64,000 nucleotides of DNA from Thermohalobaculum sp039027855 (lineage in GTDB: Bacteria; Pseudomonadota; Alphaproteobacteria; Rhodobacterales; Rhodobacteraceae), in assembly GCA_039027855.1 (NCBI GenBank), contig JBCCJI010000018.1, positions 22,348 through 86,347 on the forward strand. The letters run 5' to 3'. A program made the position numbers and the translations under genes. Below, piece after piece: positions 42,169 to 50,853 of this stretch (its first letter is position 1; every line of letters starts with the position of its first letter). Under the pieces are notes generated by a model that had not been told where the DNA came from, did not search any database, and was given only the letters and a program-made list of their open reading frames with translations.

Positions 42169-42789
42169 TCAGTTCTTGGCGTAGTACTCGACGATCAGGT
42201 TCGGCTCCATGACGACCGGGTACGGCACGTCCGAGAGCGAGGGCACGCGCACGAAGCTCGCCGTGCACTTGCCGTGGTCCACGTCGAGATACTCGGGCAC
42301 GTCCCGCTCGGCCGAACCGGCAGCCTCCATCACCAGCGCCATCTGCTTGGCCTTGTCGCCAAGCTCCAGTAGGTCGCCGGGTTGCACGCGGTAGCTGGGA
42401 ACATCGACCCGGCGGCCGTTCACCTTGACATGGCCGTGGTTCACGAACTGGCGGGCGGCGAAGATCGTCGGCACGAATTTCGACCGATAGACGATGGCAT
42501 CGAGGCGCTGCTCGAGCAGGCCGACCAACAGCTCACCAGTGTCGCCGCGGCGCCGCTCGGCCTCGGCATAGATGCGGCGGAACTGCTTTTCGGTCAGGTC
42601 GCCGTAATAGCCCTTCAGCTTCTGCTTGGCCCGCAGCTGGGTGCCAAAGTCGGACATCTTGCCCTTGCGGCGCTGGCCGTGCTGGCCGGGGCCGTATTCG
42701 CGGCGGTTCACCGGCGATTTCGGGCGGCCCCAGATGTTCTCGCCCATGCGGCGATCGATCTTGTGCTTGGCGGACGTGCGCTTGGTCAC
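42169..42789 (-). CDS. rpsD: 30S ribosomal protein S4
   Basis: Primary 16S rRNA-binding protein that starts assembly of the 30S body and, in many bacteria, represses its own operon. The 206-residue sequence is complete: MTKRTSAKHKIDRRMGENIW, a KSPVNRREYGPGQHG block, RAKQKLKGYYGDLTEKQFRR, and the S4 RNA-binding domain LEQRLDAIVYRSKF, then FVNHGHVKVNGRRVDVPSYRV. It ends NLIVEYYAKN. The start is GTG 42789, with AGGAG 7 nt upstream. It stands alone, away from the alpha operon (rpsM-rpsK-rpoA), as is usual in alphaproteobacteria. Confidence 0.97.
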   Translation of the reverse strand: MTKRTSAKHKIDRRMGENIWGRPKSPVNRREYGPGQHGQRRKGKMSDFGTQLRAKQKLKGYYGDLTEKQFRRIYAEAERRRGDTGELLVGLLEQRLDAIVYRSKFVPTIFAARQFVNHGHVKVNGRRVDVPSYRVQPGDLLELGDKAKQMALVMEAAGSAERDVPEYLDVDHGKCTASFVRVPSLSDVPYPVVMEPNLIVEYYAKN

Positions 42790-42979
42790 GGCCTTCTCCT
42801 GTGCTCAATGTCAGGGTGTCCTCCTCTCCCGGTGGCCATCCATGCCCCGGCCGACAGGTTCCCGCTTGCACGGGCCGCGAACACCACGGAAAACCGCTCT
42901 GGCGAGCAGCAGGCGGCGGATAGACCAGCGGCGCCGCGCTGTCAAACAGGGCGCCGCCCGGCGTCGATGCGAGGCCAGC

Positions 42980-43606
42980 ATGATCGATATCGCCAACGAC
43001 CCCCACGCCATCGCCGATCTCGACGCCTTGCTGGCGCTATACGGTGCGGTGAACCCGGTGTCGCTGGCCAAGGAGACGCCGGGCCTGACGCCCGCCTATC
43101 GCCGCTGGATCGAGCAGGCGCCGTTCTTCGCGCTGGCAACGATCGGGCCCGGCGGGCTCGACTGCTCGCCGCGCGGCGATCCCGCCGGCGCGGGGCTGGC
43201 GATCCTCGACGACCGGACCCTCGCGATCCCGGATCGGCGAGGCAACAACCGGCTCGACAGCCTGCGCAACATCGTCGCCGATCCCAGGGTGGCGACGATG
43301 TTTCTGATCCCCGGCGTACCGGAATGCCTGCGCATCAACGGACGCGCGCGCCTCACGACCGATCCGGCGTTGATGGAGCACCTCGCCATAGGCGGCAAAC
43401 CGCCGACCACGGTGATCGTGCTGCGGACCGAGGCGGTCTATTTCCAATGCGCCCGCGCGATCCTGCGCGCCCGTCTCTGGGACGGAGAGCAGCCATCCGA
43501 AACCGTGCCGAGCGCCGGTGAGATGACCCGTGCAGCACTCCCCAATTTCGACGCGGAAGGCTATGATATCGCGCTCAGGCCACGGCAGGCGAACAGCCTC
43601 TACTGA
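42980..43606 (+). CDS. Pyridoxamine-phosphate-oxidase-like (PPOX) FMN flavoprotein
   Basis: 208-residue protein of the PNPOx-like split-barrel flavin family (the group exemplified by Mycobacterium MSMEG_1061). It shows FFALATIGPGGLDCSPRGDPAG (substrate-side strand), LAIPDRRGNNRLDSLRNI (phosphate-binding R-G-N-x2), VATMFLIPGVPECLRINGRA and a C-terminal CARAILRARLWD stretch. Function unknown; reductase or heme/flavin scavenging is possible. ATG 42980 is the natural start, divergent from rpsD across 190 bp. The stop lies 22 bp before repeat copy B. Confidence 0.85.
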   Translation: MIDIANDPHAIADLDALLALYGAVNPVSLAKETPGLTPAYRRWIEQAPFFALATIGPGGLDCSPRGDPAGAGLAILDDRTLAIPDRRGNNRLDSLRNIVADPRVATMFLIPGVPECLRINGRARLTTDPALMEHLAIGGKPPTTVIVLRTEAVYFQCARAILRARLWDGEQPSETVPSAGEMTRAALPNFDAEGYDIALRPRQANSLY

Positions 43607-43628
43607 CACTCCACCACACGCTGGTGTC

Positions 43629-43840
43629 GGGCCGGTTCAAGGGTCGCGCCAGCGACGGGCGCCAGCCCGCTCGCCCTTGAGGCGGCCCGACAGCTGCAGC
43701 ACGCTCGGAAAGAAGCCGCCCGCGGCTTCTCCCTAGCCCAGAATGCGGTGATCCGGCCCCTCGGACGACCGGGCGAGAGAGCCGCGGCCCACGCCAGCAC
43801 CCCCGTAAGACTCATCGCGGCGACCAGCCGCGATACCGCT
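43629..43840. repeat. Structured intergenic repeat, copy B
   Basis: Second copy of the element at 6416-6630, same orientation, again between convergent genes (ends at 43606 and 43860). Modules in order: outer stem GGGCCG (43629-43634)/CGGCCC (43683-43688) continued by TCAAGGG/CCCTTGA; inner hairpin CGGGC-GCCA-GCCCG (43656-43669); AGAAGCCGC/GCGGCTTCT (43711-43730), perfect 9 bp; ATCGCGGC-GACCA-GCCGCGAT (43814-43834), identical to copy A. Between modules two and three the copies are much less alike. The inner hairpin differs from copy A by a paired change that keeps base pairing. Confidence 0.8.
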
Positions 43841-43859
43841 AGGCCCGGCTAGGCCCGCG

Positions 43860-45497
43860 TCATTCCTCCAGCCAGGCGCCTTCCAGATGCATCTCGCGCG
43901 CCTGGTGACGCTCGTAGCCGCGCAGTTCCGGCGCGTGGTGGAGGTACATGTTGCGCCAGTAGGGCTGGATGATCACGCCGCTCTCGCGGAGCAGCCGCTG
44001 GCAGGTGGCCAAAACCTCGGCCCGCTTGTCGGCGTCGAAGATGCCGAGCGCCTGGTCCAGCGCCGCGTCGAACTCGGGATCGGCAAAGCCGGTCTCGTTC
44101 CACGCCTCGCCCGAGCGATAGGCGAGCGCCAGCACCTGCACGCCAAGCGGCCGGCCACCCCAGTCAGTGGCGGAGAACGGGTATTCGGTCCAGGCGTTCC
44201 AGAAGGTCGCGCCGGGAATGACGCTCCGCTCCACCGTCAGACCCGCCTGGCGGAGCTGACCCGCAACCGCGTCCATCGTGGTGCGCTGGAAATCGCCGTC
44301 GATCGAGATCAGGTCGAAGGTCTCGCCCCGGGCGCCGGCCTCGTCCAGCAGGGCGAGCCCGCCCTCCACATCGACCTCAGGCGCGCCAAGATCGGCGTAT
44401 TCGGGGTGCATCGGGCCCACATGGTGGTTCTCGGCCGGGATGCCGCGCCCGCCGAGGCCGAAATTCAGGACCACCTGGTTGTCCACGATCATCTGGATGG
44501 CGCGGCGCACGCGCTGATCGGTGTAAGGCGCGGCGTTCATATTCATGCGGCAGCAGATCGTCTGGGCGGTCTCCTTCTCCTGCCGCTCCAGCCCGATGCT
44601 GTCATACTGGTCCAGCAGATCGGCCGGCGTCTCGTCGTTGACATGCACCTCGCCGGATTCCAGCGCGCTCAGCGTCGCGTTCGGGTCGGTGCCGTAATCG
44701 GTGAACTCCACCGCATCGAGCGGTGCGCGTCCGCCCCACCAGCCTTCCTCGCGGCGGATGACGCGGGCGAAAACGCCCACCTCCAGCTCCTCGAGCTCGA
44801 AGGGGCCGGTGCCGATGGGGGTGTCGGAGAGCACACCGCCGCCTTCGTCAAAGCCCGGATGCACGATGAGCGCGGTGTAGTCGGAGAAAGCCGGGATCAG
44901 CGAGATGTCCGGGCGCGGCAGGGAGAGCGTCAGGGTGAGATCATCCTCGACCGCGACGACCCCCTCGGCCAGTTTGCCGGTGTCGGGGTCGATCATCACC
45001 TGCATCGCAGTCGCCATGCTGTTGCCCTCGACCGAGCGGTCGCACCAGCGCGCCAGGTTGTAGGCGACGTGGTCGGCGGTGAAGGCGTCCCCGTTCGACC
45101 AGGTCACGCCCTCGCGGAGCGACAGGCGGTAGGTTTGGGCGTCCTCCGAGACCTCCCAGCCGCTCAGCAACCGGCCGGTGAAGGTGAAATCGGGCTCCCA
45201 GCGGACCAGCGGCTCGCAGAACTGGCGGGCGACATTGGCCATCTCGGGCCAGTCGAAGCGGCGCGGATCCTCCACCGGGCGCACAATCATGGCGACGCGC
45301 AGCGTGCCGCCCTCGACAGGTGTGCCCTGGGCACGGGCGGGCCGCGCGCCGATCAGCCCACCCGCCGTGGCGGCAGAGGCGCCGAGGATCGAGGCCAGGC
45401 CCATGAACTCGCGCCGGTCGAGCCTGCCGCCGCGCACTTGGTCGGAAAGCCTGCGGATGAGCGCCGCTTGGCGCCCTGAAAGGGATGTCTCGGTCAC
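43860..45497 (-). CDS. Tat-exported ABC transporter substrate-binding protein, family 5 (peptide/nickel type)
   Basis: 545-residue periplasmic binding protein of the SBP_bac_5 (DppA/OppA) family. The twin-arginine signal is LDRREFMGLASILG (about residues 25-40), ending near ARPARAQ. The binding domain includes TYRLSLREGVTWSNGDAFTA (signature strand), DTPIGTGPFELEELE and DQRVRRAIQMIVDNQVV, ending AREMHLEGAWLEE. GTG 45497 is preferred since AGGAGG lies 8 nt upstream; ATG 45527 in the same frame overlaps that site. No permease or ATPase genes of the transporter are adjacent, so this is an orphan binding protein here. Ligand unknown. Confidence 0.88.
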   Translation of the reverse strand: MTETSLSGRQAALIRRLSDQVRGGRLDRREFMGLASILGASAATAGGLIGARPARAQGTPVEGGTLRVAMIVRPVEDPRRFDWPEMANVARQFCEPLVRWEPDFTFTGRLLSGWEVSEDAQTYRLSLREGVTWSNGDAFTADHVAYNLARWCDRSVEGNSMATAMQVMIDPDTGKLAEGVVAVEDDLTLTLSLPRPDISLIPAFSDYTALIVHPGFDEGGGVLSDTPIGTGPFELEELEVGVFARVIRREEGWWGGRAPLDAVEFTDYGTDPNATLSALESGEVHVNDETPADLLDQYDSIGLERQEKETAQTICCRMNMNAAPYTDQRVRRAIQMIVDNQVVLNFGLGGRGIPAENHHVGPMHPEYADLGAPEVDVEGGLALLDEAGARGETFDLISIDGDFQRTTMDAVAGQLRQAGLTVERSVIPGATFWNAWTEYPFSATDWGGRPLGVQVLALAYRSGEAWNETGFADPEFDAALDQALGIFDADKRAEVLATCQRLLRESGVIIQPYWRNMYLHHAPELRGYERHQAREMHLEGAWLEE

Positions 45498-45670
45498 GGG
45501 GGGAGCCTCCTGGGGCGATGTGCGCATGCGCGCCTACCGCCTCATCATTTCCCCATCGACCTTCGAAACGAACCGGTAAGTTGCCGATCCGGACGTATCA
45601 GAGCGGGACAGGTCGCCGCACCGGCAGCCCTGCCCCGCCCCGTTCGCGCCCCGTTCGAGCCCCGTCCGGA

Positions 45671-47602
45671 TCAGCGCGACAGGCGCCAGGGGCGGGCGAA
45701 GGCGCCGAGGACGGCCTGGATTGCCTCCTCGCCCGTGCCCGGATCTTGGGGTGAGACTTCGGCGACGAGGCCGAGTTTCTTGTCCTCTACCACTTTCACC
45801 GCGCCTGGAATGCCGGCTTTCTGCAGCGCTGCCTCGTAAATGCGGGTCATGGCAAGGCGGCGGAGATCGGGTTTGAAAATCTTGCCGACCGCCGTCTTGG
45901 GCAGGTCATCTAGCACTTCGACATGCTTCGGGATCGCCGCGCGCTCGCTGATGTTCGCGGCGGCGAAAGCCTCCAGCTCCTCGCGCGTCACGCTCGCGCC
46001 GTCGATCAGTTCGACATAGACGGCCGGCACCTCGCCGGAATGGGCGTCGGGCTGGCCGATGGCACCCGCGAAGGCGATCTCGGGGTGGGCGCACATGGCC
46101 TCCTCGATGGTCGCCGGGTCGATATTGTGGCCGCCGCGGATAATCAGATCCTTGGCGCGGCCGGTGATCCAGATATAGCCGTCGGGGTCGATGCGGCCGA
46201 GATCACCGGTGCGCAGCCACCCGGTTTCGCTGTCGCCGCCCGCGAAAAGGGTGCGGTTCATCGCCGGGTCGGCATAGCCGGGGAAGACGGCGGGCGACTG
46301 GATGCAGATCTCGCCCACTTCGTCCGCGTCGCATTCCTTCACGATCCCACCCTCGCCGTCGCAATGCAGGATCTTGACCTTCGTGTAGGGGATCGGCAGG
46401 CCGACCGAGCCGATCTTGGGCGCGCCGTCCGGCGGGTTGATCGACACGAGGCAGGTCGCCTCGGTCATCCCGTAGCCCTCGAGGATCTTGACCCCGGTCG
46501 ACTGTTCGAAGCGCTTGAAGAGCTCGACCGGCAAGGGCGCGGAGCCGCAGAGCGCGAATTTGAGCGAGGAGACGTCGTGCTTCACCGGGCGCTGCATAAG
46601 CGCGGCGGCGGCGGTCGGCACCATGACCATGAAGGTCACGCCCCAGCGCTCGATCAACGCCCAGAAATTGTCCATCACCCCGTCGCCGCGATAGCCGGCC
46701 GGCGTCGGCAGCACGAGATGGGCGCCCGAGGAGATCACCGCCATCATCACCGGATAGGCGGCGAGCACATGGAACAGCGGCAGCGGGCAAATCAGGACAT
46801 CGTCGCCCTCGATCAAGGCGTAATTCGGCAGGCGGCCGTTATAGATCATGCCGCGCTGGCGGTGCTGGGCCAGTTTCGGCCGCCCGGTCGTGCCGCCGGT
46901 GTGAAAGCGCGCGGCGATCCGCGCCGGGTCACCATCCGGTTCAAAGCTCAGCTCGTCGCTCTCGGCGGCGACGGCCGAGGTGAAATCTAGGACCTGGGCA
47001 TTGTGCGGGCGCGGGCATTTCGGGCGGAGCAGCGGGATCAGCCATTTGAGCGGTGGCTTCAGATAGCGGGCGAGGTCGATCTCGATCACCGCCTTCACCC
47101 CGGGCGCTTCGCCGACGGCGGCATGCACCTTCTGGGCGATATCGGTCTTGGGGAAGGGTTTCAGGGTGACGACGACCTTGGCCTCGTTCTCGCGCAGCAG
47201 CGCCGCGATATGGCCCGGCTCCTGCAGCGGATTGATCGGGCATACGACACCCGCGGTCATGCCCGCCAGCAGCGTGATCACCGTCTCGTTGCTGTTGGGC
47301 AGCACATAGGCGACGCCGTCATCCGGTCCGACGCCGAGCCTCCGAAACAGGTTGGCGGTCCGCGCCACATCGGCACGCAGGCGTGCCCAATCCAGCGTCT
47401 CGGCCGGGCTATCGGCCTTGCCCTGCACCTGGAAGCTGACCGCCGGGCGAGACCCCTGGCGCGAGGCCGTCTCGGCCAGCATGGCATAGACGCTGCCTGC
47501 GCTGTACCGCTCATCGATCGGCGTTTCTTCGATCAGCCCATTGTCAGCCAGCGTCGCCCAGCGCAGGCGCCCCGCAGCCGCCATCCCCGTGTCGTCCGCC
47601 AT
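45671..47602 (-). CDS. Acyl-CoA synthetase (AMP-forming)
   Basis: 643-residue ANL-superfamily enzyme: carboxylate + ATP + CoA to acyl-CoA + AMP. Motifs are FHTGGTTGRPKLAQH (P-loop-like A3), LEGYGMTEATCLVSIN (A5), LRTGDLGRIDPDGYIWITGR (A7/A8, with the ATP-binding Asp), RGGHNIDPATIEE and PKTAVGKIFKPDLRR (A10 Lys). The A3 motif ends in Q-H, with Gln where many members have Thr or Ser. A Pro-rich, basic insert (PLLRPKCPRPHNAQ) precedes A3. Substrate class is not evident; medium-chain or aromatic acids are possible. ATG 47602 follows GGAGAG. It diverges from the zinc-ribbon gene, with two inverted repeats between. Confidence 0.88.
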   Translation of the reverse strand: MADDTGMAAAGRLRWATLADNGLIEETPIDERYSAGSVYAMLAETASRQGSRPAVSFQVQGKADSPAETLDWARLRADVARTANLFRRLGVGPDDGVAYVLPNSNETVITLLAGMTAGVVCPINPLQEPGHIAALLRENEAKVVVTLKPFPKTDIAQKVHAAVGEAPGVKAVIEIDLARYLKPPLKWLIPLLRPKCPRPHNAQVLDFTSAVAAESDELSFEPDGDPARIAARFHTGGTTGRPKLAQHRQRGMIYNGRLPNYALIEGDDVLICPLPLFHVLAAYPVMMAVISSGAHLVLPTPAGYRGDGVMDNFWALIERWGVTFMVMVPTAAAALMQRPVKHDVSSLKFALCGSAPLPVELFKRFEQSTGVKILEGYGMTEATCLVSINPPDGAPKIGSVGLPIPYTKVKILHCDGEGGIVKECDADEVGEICIQSPAVFPGYADPAMNRTLFAGGDSETGWLRTGDLGRIDPDGYIWITGRAKDLIIRGGHNIDPATIEEAMCAHPEIAFAGAIGQPDAHSGEVPAVYVELIDGASVTREELEAFAAANISERAAIPKHVEVLDDLPKTAVGKIFKPDLRRLAMTRIYEAALQKAGIPGAVKVVEDKKLGLVAEVSPQDPGTGEEAIQAVLGAFARPWRLSR

Positions 47603-47675
47603 CACCGCTCTCCGCCGCGTTTCCTACCCATCTCAGGGTATGTAATCCGCTCACCGCGCGACGCACCACGCCGTT

Positions 47676-47724
47676 GAGGTGCCACGCCGGGACACCTCCT
47701 ATTCGTGATCTGACGCATACGTCA
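47676..47724. promoter_or_regulatory. Two inverted repeats between acyl-CoA synthetase and zinc-ribbon genes
   Basis: GAGGTG (47676-47681) / CACCTC (47693-47698), 11-bp spacer, and TGACG (47711-47715) / CGTCA (47720-47724), 4-bp spacer, both lie in the 185-bp divergent intergenic region. Either could be an operator for the acyl-CoA synthetase gene. No regulator gene is adjacent, so the cognate protein is unknown. Confidence 0.35.
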
Positions 47725-47787
47725 AACTAGCGATCCTTACCCCCTGCGACCCTGGGCGCGTGGGGAACGGCGCAGTATGTCTCGCGC

Positions 47788-48111
47788 ATGGGCACCCGAC
47801 AGGCAGAGCGGATCGTCACCTGCTGTTACTGTGGCGGTCGCTCGATCCTGCCCGAGCGCAAGATCGGCCGGTTGGTCTGCCATGGCTGCGGCGCACCGAT
47901 TTCGCGGATCCAGCGGCTGGAAGCGCCGCCGGGACAGAAGGCGAAAGGCAAGAAACGACGGAAGGCCGCGATCCCCTATGGTGCCGACCGCAAAGAGCAC
48001 CTGCGCCCGAAGGACCGCCCTCTGCGGCGCAAAAAGGGCAAGCGGCGCAAGTCAACGCTGGAGCGGTTCTGGAAAGAAATTGAAGACGCGTTCGAAGATA
48101 TCTTTGATTGA
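47788..48111 (+). CDS. Small basic zinc-ribbon protein
   Basis: 107 residues: an N-terminal zinc ribbon (TCCYCGGRS ... VCHGCGAP, C-x2-C and C-x2-C about 16 residues apart), a very basic middle (GQKAKGKKRRKAAIPYGADR, then RRKKGKRRKS) and an acidic C-terminal helix (RFWKEIEDAFEDIFD). The charge layout suggests nucleic-acid binding plus a protein contact. I recall similar short proteins in Rhodobacterales genomes, without function. ATG 47788 is the only reasonable start. An AT-rich 255-bp region separates it from phaC in the same direction. Confidence 0.72.
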   Translation: MGTRQAERIVTCCYCGGRSILPERKIGRLVCHGCGAPISRIQRLEAPPGQKAKGKKRRKAAIPYGADRKEHLRPKDRPLRRKKGKRRKSTLERFWKEIEDAFEDIFD

Positions 48112-48239
48112 AGAAATCACGAAAAGTTCGATCAATTCGATCATTAGGGTGTCAAATCATTTCACGCAGAAAGGAAATTGCTGATCCCCAATGGAACAAA
48201 ATGTGATTTTTGATACTTTTTGGCTATTAATCACGAAGC

Positions 48240-48293
48240 CTTGCCTGAAGCTTCAGCAAGTGGTGCTCAATAAAGCAGCTATGCGCTTATACT
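48240..48293 (+). promoter_or_regulatory. Candidate phaC promoter with operator palindrome
   Basis: TATACT at 48288-48293 is a good -10 hexamer; no clear -35 matches it at 17-18 bp. Just upstream, 48240-48260 contains the perfect 12-bp palindrome CTGAAGCTTCAG flanked by CTTG and CAAG (one extra base on the left), a likely regulator site over the -35 region. TTGC and GCAA ends recall the TGC/GCA core reported for PhaR, but the spacing is longer. The whole 48112-48366 gap is AT-rich relative to the window and holds no gene. Confidence 0.45.
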
Positions 48294-48366
48294 GCTAAAA
48301 GACAAGGCTGTCGCCGAGGCTTCATAGTTTACGAGTATTCCCGGCTGAGTCTTTCGGGATTGAACG

Positions 48367-50076
48367 ATGTACGACCTTGCCCAACTGAATAACCGCCCGG
48401 ACAGCAGGCGCTCACTTCGCCAACCCCTCGCCAGGGCGACCTCGGGCGTATCGCCGGCTGCGCCGATGGCGATGTTGACCGACTGGGCGCTGCACCTGGC
48501 GACCTCGCCCGACAAGCAGCTGGCGTTGGCGCAGAAAGCGCAAAAGGACTGGTTCAACTGGGCACAGTTCGTCGCGCGAGGCTGCCCAAAGGACAAGCGC
48601 CCGATCGAGGCTGCCCGCGGCGACCGGCGGTTTCGCGATGAGAAATGGTCCGAGGGTGGATACGCCGCACTCGCTCAGGCCTTTCTCCTCGTGGAGGACT
48701 TCGTGGATGCGGCAACGTCCGATGTGCCGGGGCTCGACCGCGCGCATGACCGAGCCATGACCTTCCTGTCGCGTCAAATGCTGGATGCCCTTGCCCCCAG
48801 CAATTTCCTGATGACCAATCCGGAAGCGATCGCTGCCACGCTTGGGAGCAAGGGCGCAAACCTGGCCCGCGGTGGTGCGGCCATGCTCGAGGACATGCAG
48901 CACCATCTGCGCAAAGAGGCGCCGAGACCGACGATGCAGGTCGGACGCGACGTCGCGGTCACGCCCGGCAAGGTGGTTCTGCGCACCCATCTGATGGAGC
49001 TGATCCAGTACAGCCCCGCGACCGAGAGCGTGCATCCGGAGCCGGTGTTGATCGTGCCGGCCTGGATCATGAAGTACTACATCCTCGATCTCAGCCCCCA
49101 GAACTCGATGATCCGCTACCTGACCGAGCAGGGGTTCACCGTGTTTGCCATCTCCTGGCGCAATCCCGGACCCGAGGATGCGGGTCTCGGCATGCTCGAC
49201 TACCTCGACCAGGGGCCGGTGGCGGCGCTTGATCACATCACCGCCGCCACCGGCGCCGAGCGGGTGCATGGCGCGGGCTATTGCCTCGGCGGGACGCTGT
49301 TGTCGATCGCCGCCGCCGCCATGGCGCGCGAGGGCGATCGGCGCCTCGCCAGCATGACACTCCTCGCCGCGCAGACCGATTTCAGCGAGGCGGGCGAGCT
49401 CATGCTCTTCATCAACGAGAGCCAGGTATCCTTTCTCGAGGACGTGATGGCCGCGCAGGGCTACCTCGATGCTGGCCAGATGATGAGCGCCTTCCAGATG
49501 ATGCGCTCGAACGATCTGATCTGGTCGCAGATGGTCCGCCGCTACCTGCTGGGTGAGACCGGTGCGGTGATGAACGATCTGATGTCGTGGAACGCCGATA
49601 CGACGCGGATGCCGGCGCGCATGCACTCGGAATACCTGCGCCAGATGTTCCTCAACAACGATCTGGCGGCCGGGCGATACCGGGTAGACGGGCACTCGAT
49701 CTCGCTGAGGGACATCCGCATTCCGGTCTTTGGCGTCGGGACCGAAACCGACCACATCGCGCCCTGGAAGTCGGTCTTCAAGATTCACAACATGGGCCAT
49801 GCCGATGTCACCTTTGCGCTGACCAATGGCGGGCATAACGCCGGGGTGATTTCCGAGCCCGGCCATCCGCGCCGGCATTTCCAACTGCACACGACGCGCG
49901 ATCAGGACCGGGCGCTCAGCCCCGAGGACTGGCTGGAGATCGCGGAGAGACATGATGGAAGCTGGTGGCCCGCCTGGGTCGCATGGCTTGCCCAATTATC
50001 AGGTCAAAAGACCGATCCACCTGCGATCACCGGTGCGCTGGAGGACGCGCCGGGGAGCTATGTCAGAATGGAGTAG
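48367..50076 (+). CDS. phaC: Poly(R)-hydroxyalkanoic acid synthase, class I
   Basis: Polymerises (R)-3-hydroxyacyl-CoA into storage polyester at the granule surface. The 569-residue protein has an N-terminal region (about 1-190) with NFLMTNPEAI and the alpha/beta-hydrolase domain with lipase-like box GYCLGG (nucleophile Cys306), GTETDHIAPW (Asp462) and NGGHNAGV (His490). The order Cys-Asp-His and the length match class I. DWFNWAQFVARGCP is an unusual N-terminal segment relative to common PhaC. It is first in an operon phaC-fabI-(maoC/pta)-ackA, with 3 bp to fabI. A promoter and palindrome lie upstream. phaZ, phaP and phaR are not in the window. Confidence 0.93.
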   Translation: MYDLAQLNNRPDSRRSLRQPLARATSGVSPAAPMAMLTDWALHLATSPDKQLALAQKAQKDWFNWAQFVARGCPKDKRPIEAARGDRRFRDEKWSEGGYAALAQAFLLVEDFVDAATSDVPGLDRAHDRAMTFLSRQMLDALAPSNFLMTNPEAIAATLGSKGANLARGGAAMLEDMQHHLRKEAPRPTMQVGRDVAVTPGKVVLRTHLMELIQYSPATESVHPEPVLIVPAWIMKYYILDLSPQNSMIRYLTEQGFTVFAISWRNPGPEDAGLGMLDYLDQGPVAALDHITAATGAERVHGAGYCLGGTLLSIAAAAMAREGDRRLASMTLLAAQTDFSEAGELMLFINESQVSFLEDVMAAQGYLDAGQMMSAFQMMRSNDLIWSQMVRRYLLGETGAVMNDLMSWNADTTRMPARMHSEYLRQMFLNNDLAAGRYRVDGHSISLRDIRIPVFGVGTETDHIAPWKSVFKIHNMGHADVTFALTNGGHNAGVISEPGHPRRHFQLHTTRDQDRALSPEDWLEIAERHDGSWWPAWVAWLAQLSGQKTDPPAITGALEDAPGSYVRME

Positions 50077-50079
50077 GAC

Positions 50080-50853
50080 ATGCTGCCCACCACGGACCTC
50101 CTGGCCGGCCGAAAGGGGCTGGTCATCGGCGTGGCCAACGAGAACTCGATCGCTGCCGGCTGTGCGCAGGCCTTTCGTGCCTCGGGCGCCGATCTTGCGT
50201 TGACCTATCAGACCGAGAAGGCGCGCAAATTCGTCGCCCCGGTGGCCGAGGCGGTGGGAGCAGAGATGCTGCTGCCGCTCGACGTGACAGACCAGGCGCA
50301 GATGGAGGCCGTCTTCGGCACCATCCGCGACCGCTGGGGGCGGCTCGATTTCCTAGTGCACTCGATCGCTTTCTGCCCGCGCGAGGACCTGCACGGCCGG
50401 GTCGTCGACTGCTCGCGCGAGGGCTTCGGGATGGCGATGGACATCTCGGTCCACTCGCTGATCCGCCTCAGCCGGATGGCCGAGCCGCTGATGGCCGGGG
50501 GCGGGACGATCCTCACCGTCTCGTATCACGGTGCCGAGAGGGTGGTGGAGAACTACAACATCATGGGTCCGGTGAAGGCCGCGCTGGAGGCGACCGCGCG
50601 CTACATGGCGGCCGAGCTTGGGCCCCAGAACATCCGGGTGAACTCGATCTCGCCGGGGCCGTTGCAGACGCGGGCGGCCTCGGGCATCGACCATTTCGAC
50701 GAGCTGATCGAAGACGCCAAGGCCCGCGCGCCGCTGCACCGCCTGACCACCATCGAAGAGGTCGGCGCCATGGCGACCTGCCTCGTGTCCGACTTCGCTC
50801 GATCCGTCACCGGAAACACCGCCTACATCGATGGAGGCCACCATGTCGTATGA
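50080..50853 (+). CDS. fabI: Enoyl-ACP reductase (FabI-type SDR) in PHA operon
   Basis: 257-residue short-chain dehydrogenase of the FabI group, which reduces trans-2-enoyl thioesters with NADH. The nucleotide site is GLVIGVANENSIAAGCA (the FabI-specific glycine loop) and the active site SYHGAERVVENYNIMGPVKA holds Tyr159 and Lys166 in the Y-x6-K spacing, with the additional FabI Tyr in SYHG. The C-terminus ends AYIDGGHHVV. An ordinary fabI would supply membrane lipid synthesis; here it lies between phaC and an R-hydratase, so it may act on enoyl-CoA or enoyl-ACP drawn toward or away from polymer. GGAG precedes ATG 50080. Its end overlaps the next gene by 11 bp. Confidence 0.88.
   Translation: MLPTTDLLAGRKGLVIGVANENSIAAGCAQAFRASGADLALTYQTEKARKFVAPVAEAVGAEMLLPLDVTDQAQMEAVFGTIRDRWGRLDFLVHSIAFCPREDLHGRVVDCSREGFGMAMDISVHSLIRLSRMAEPLMAGGGTILTVSYHGAERVVENYNIMGPVKAALEATARYMAAELGPQNIRVNSISPGPLQTRAASGIDHFDELIEDAKARAPLHRLTTIEEVGAMATCLVSDFARSVTGNTAYIDGGHHVV

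Noticed and set aside
43887..45479. A 530-codon plus-strand frame opposite the peptide-binding protein
   Set aside because: Antisense shadow of a Tat-exported binding protein with clear family motifs.
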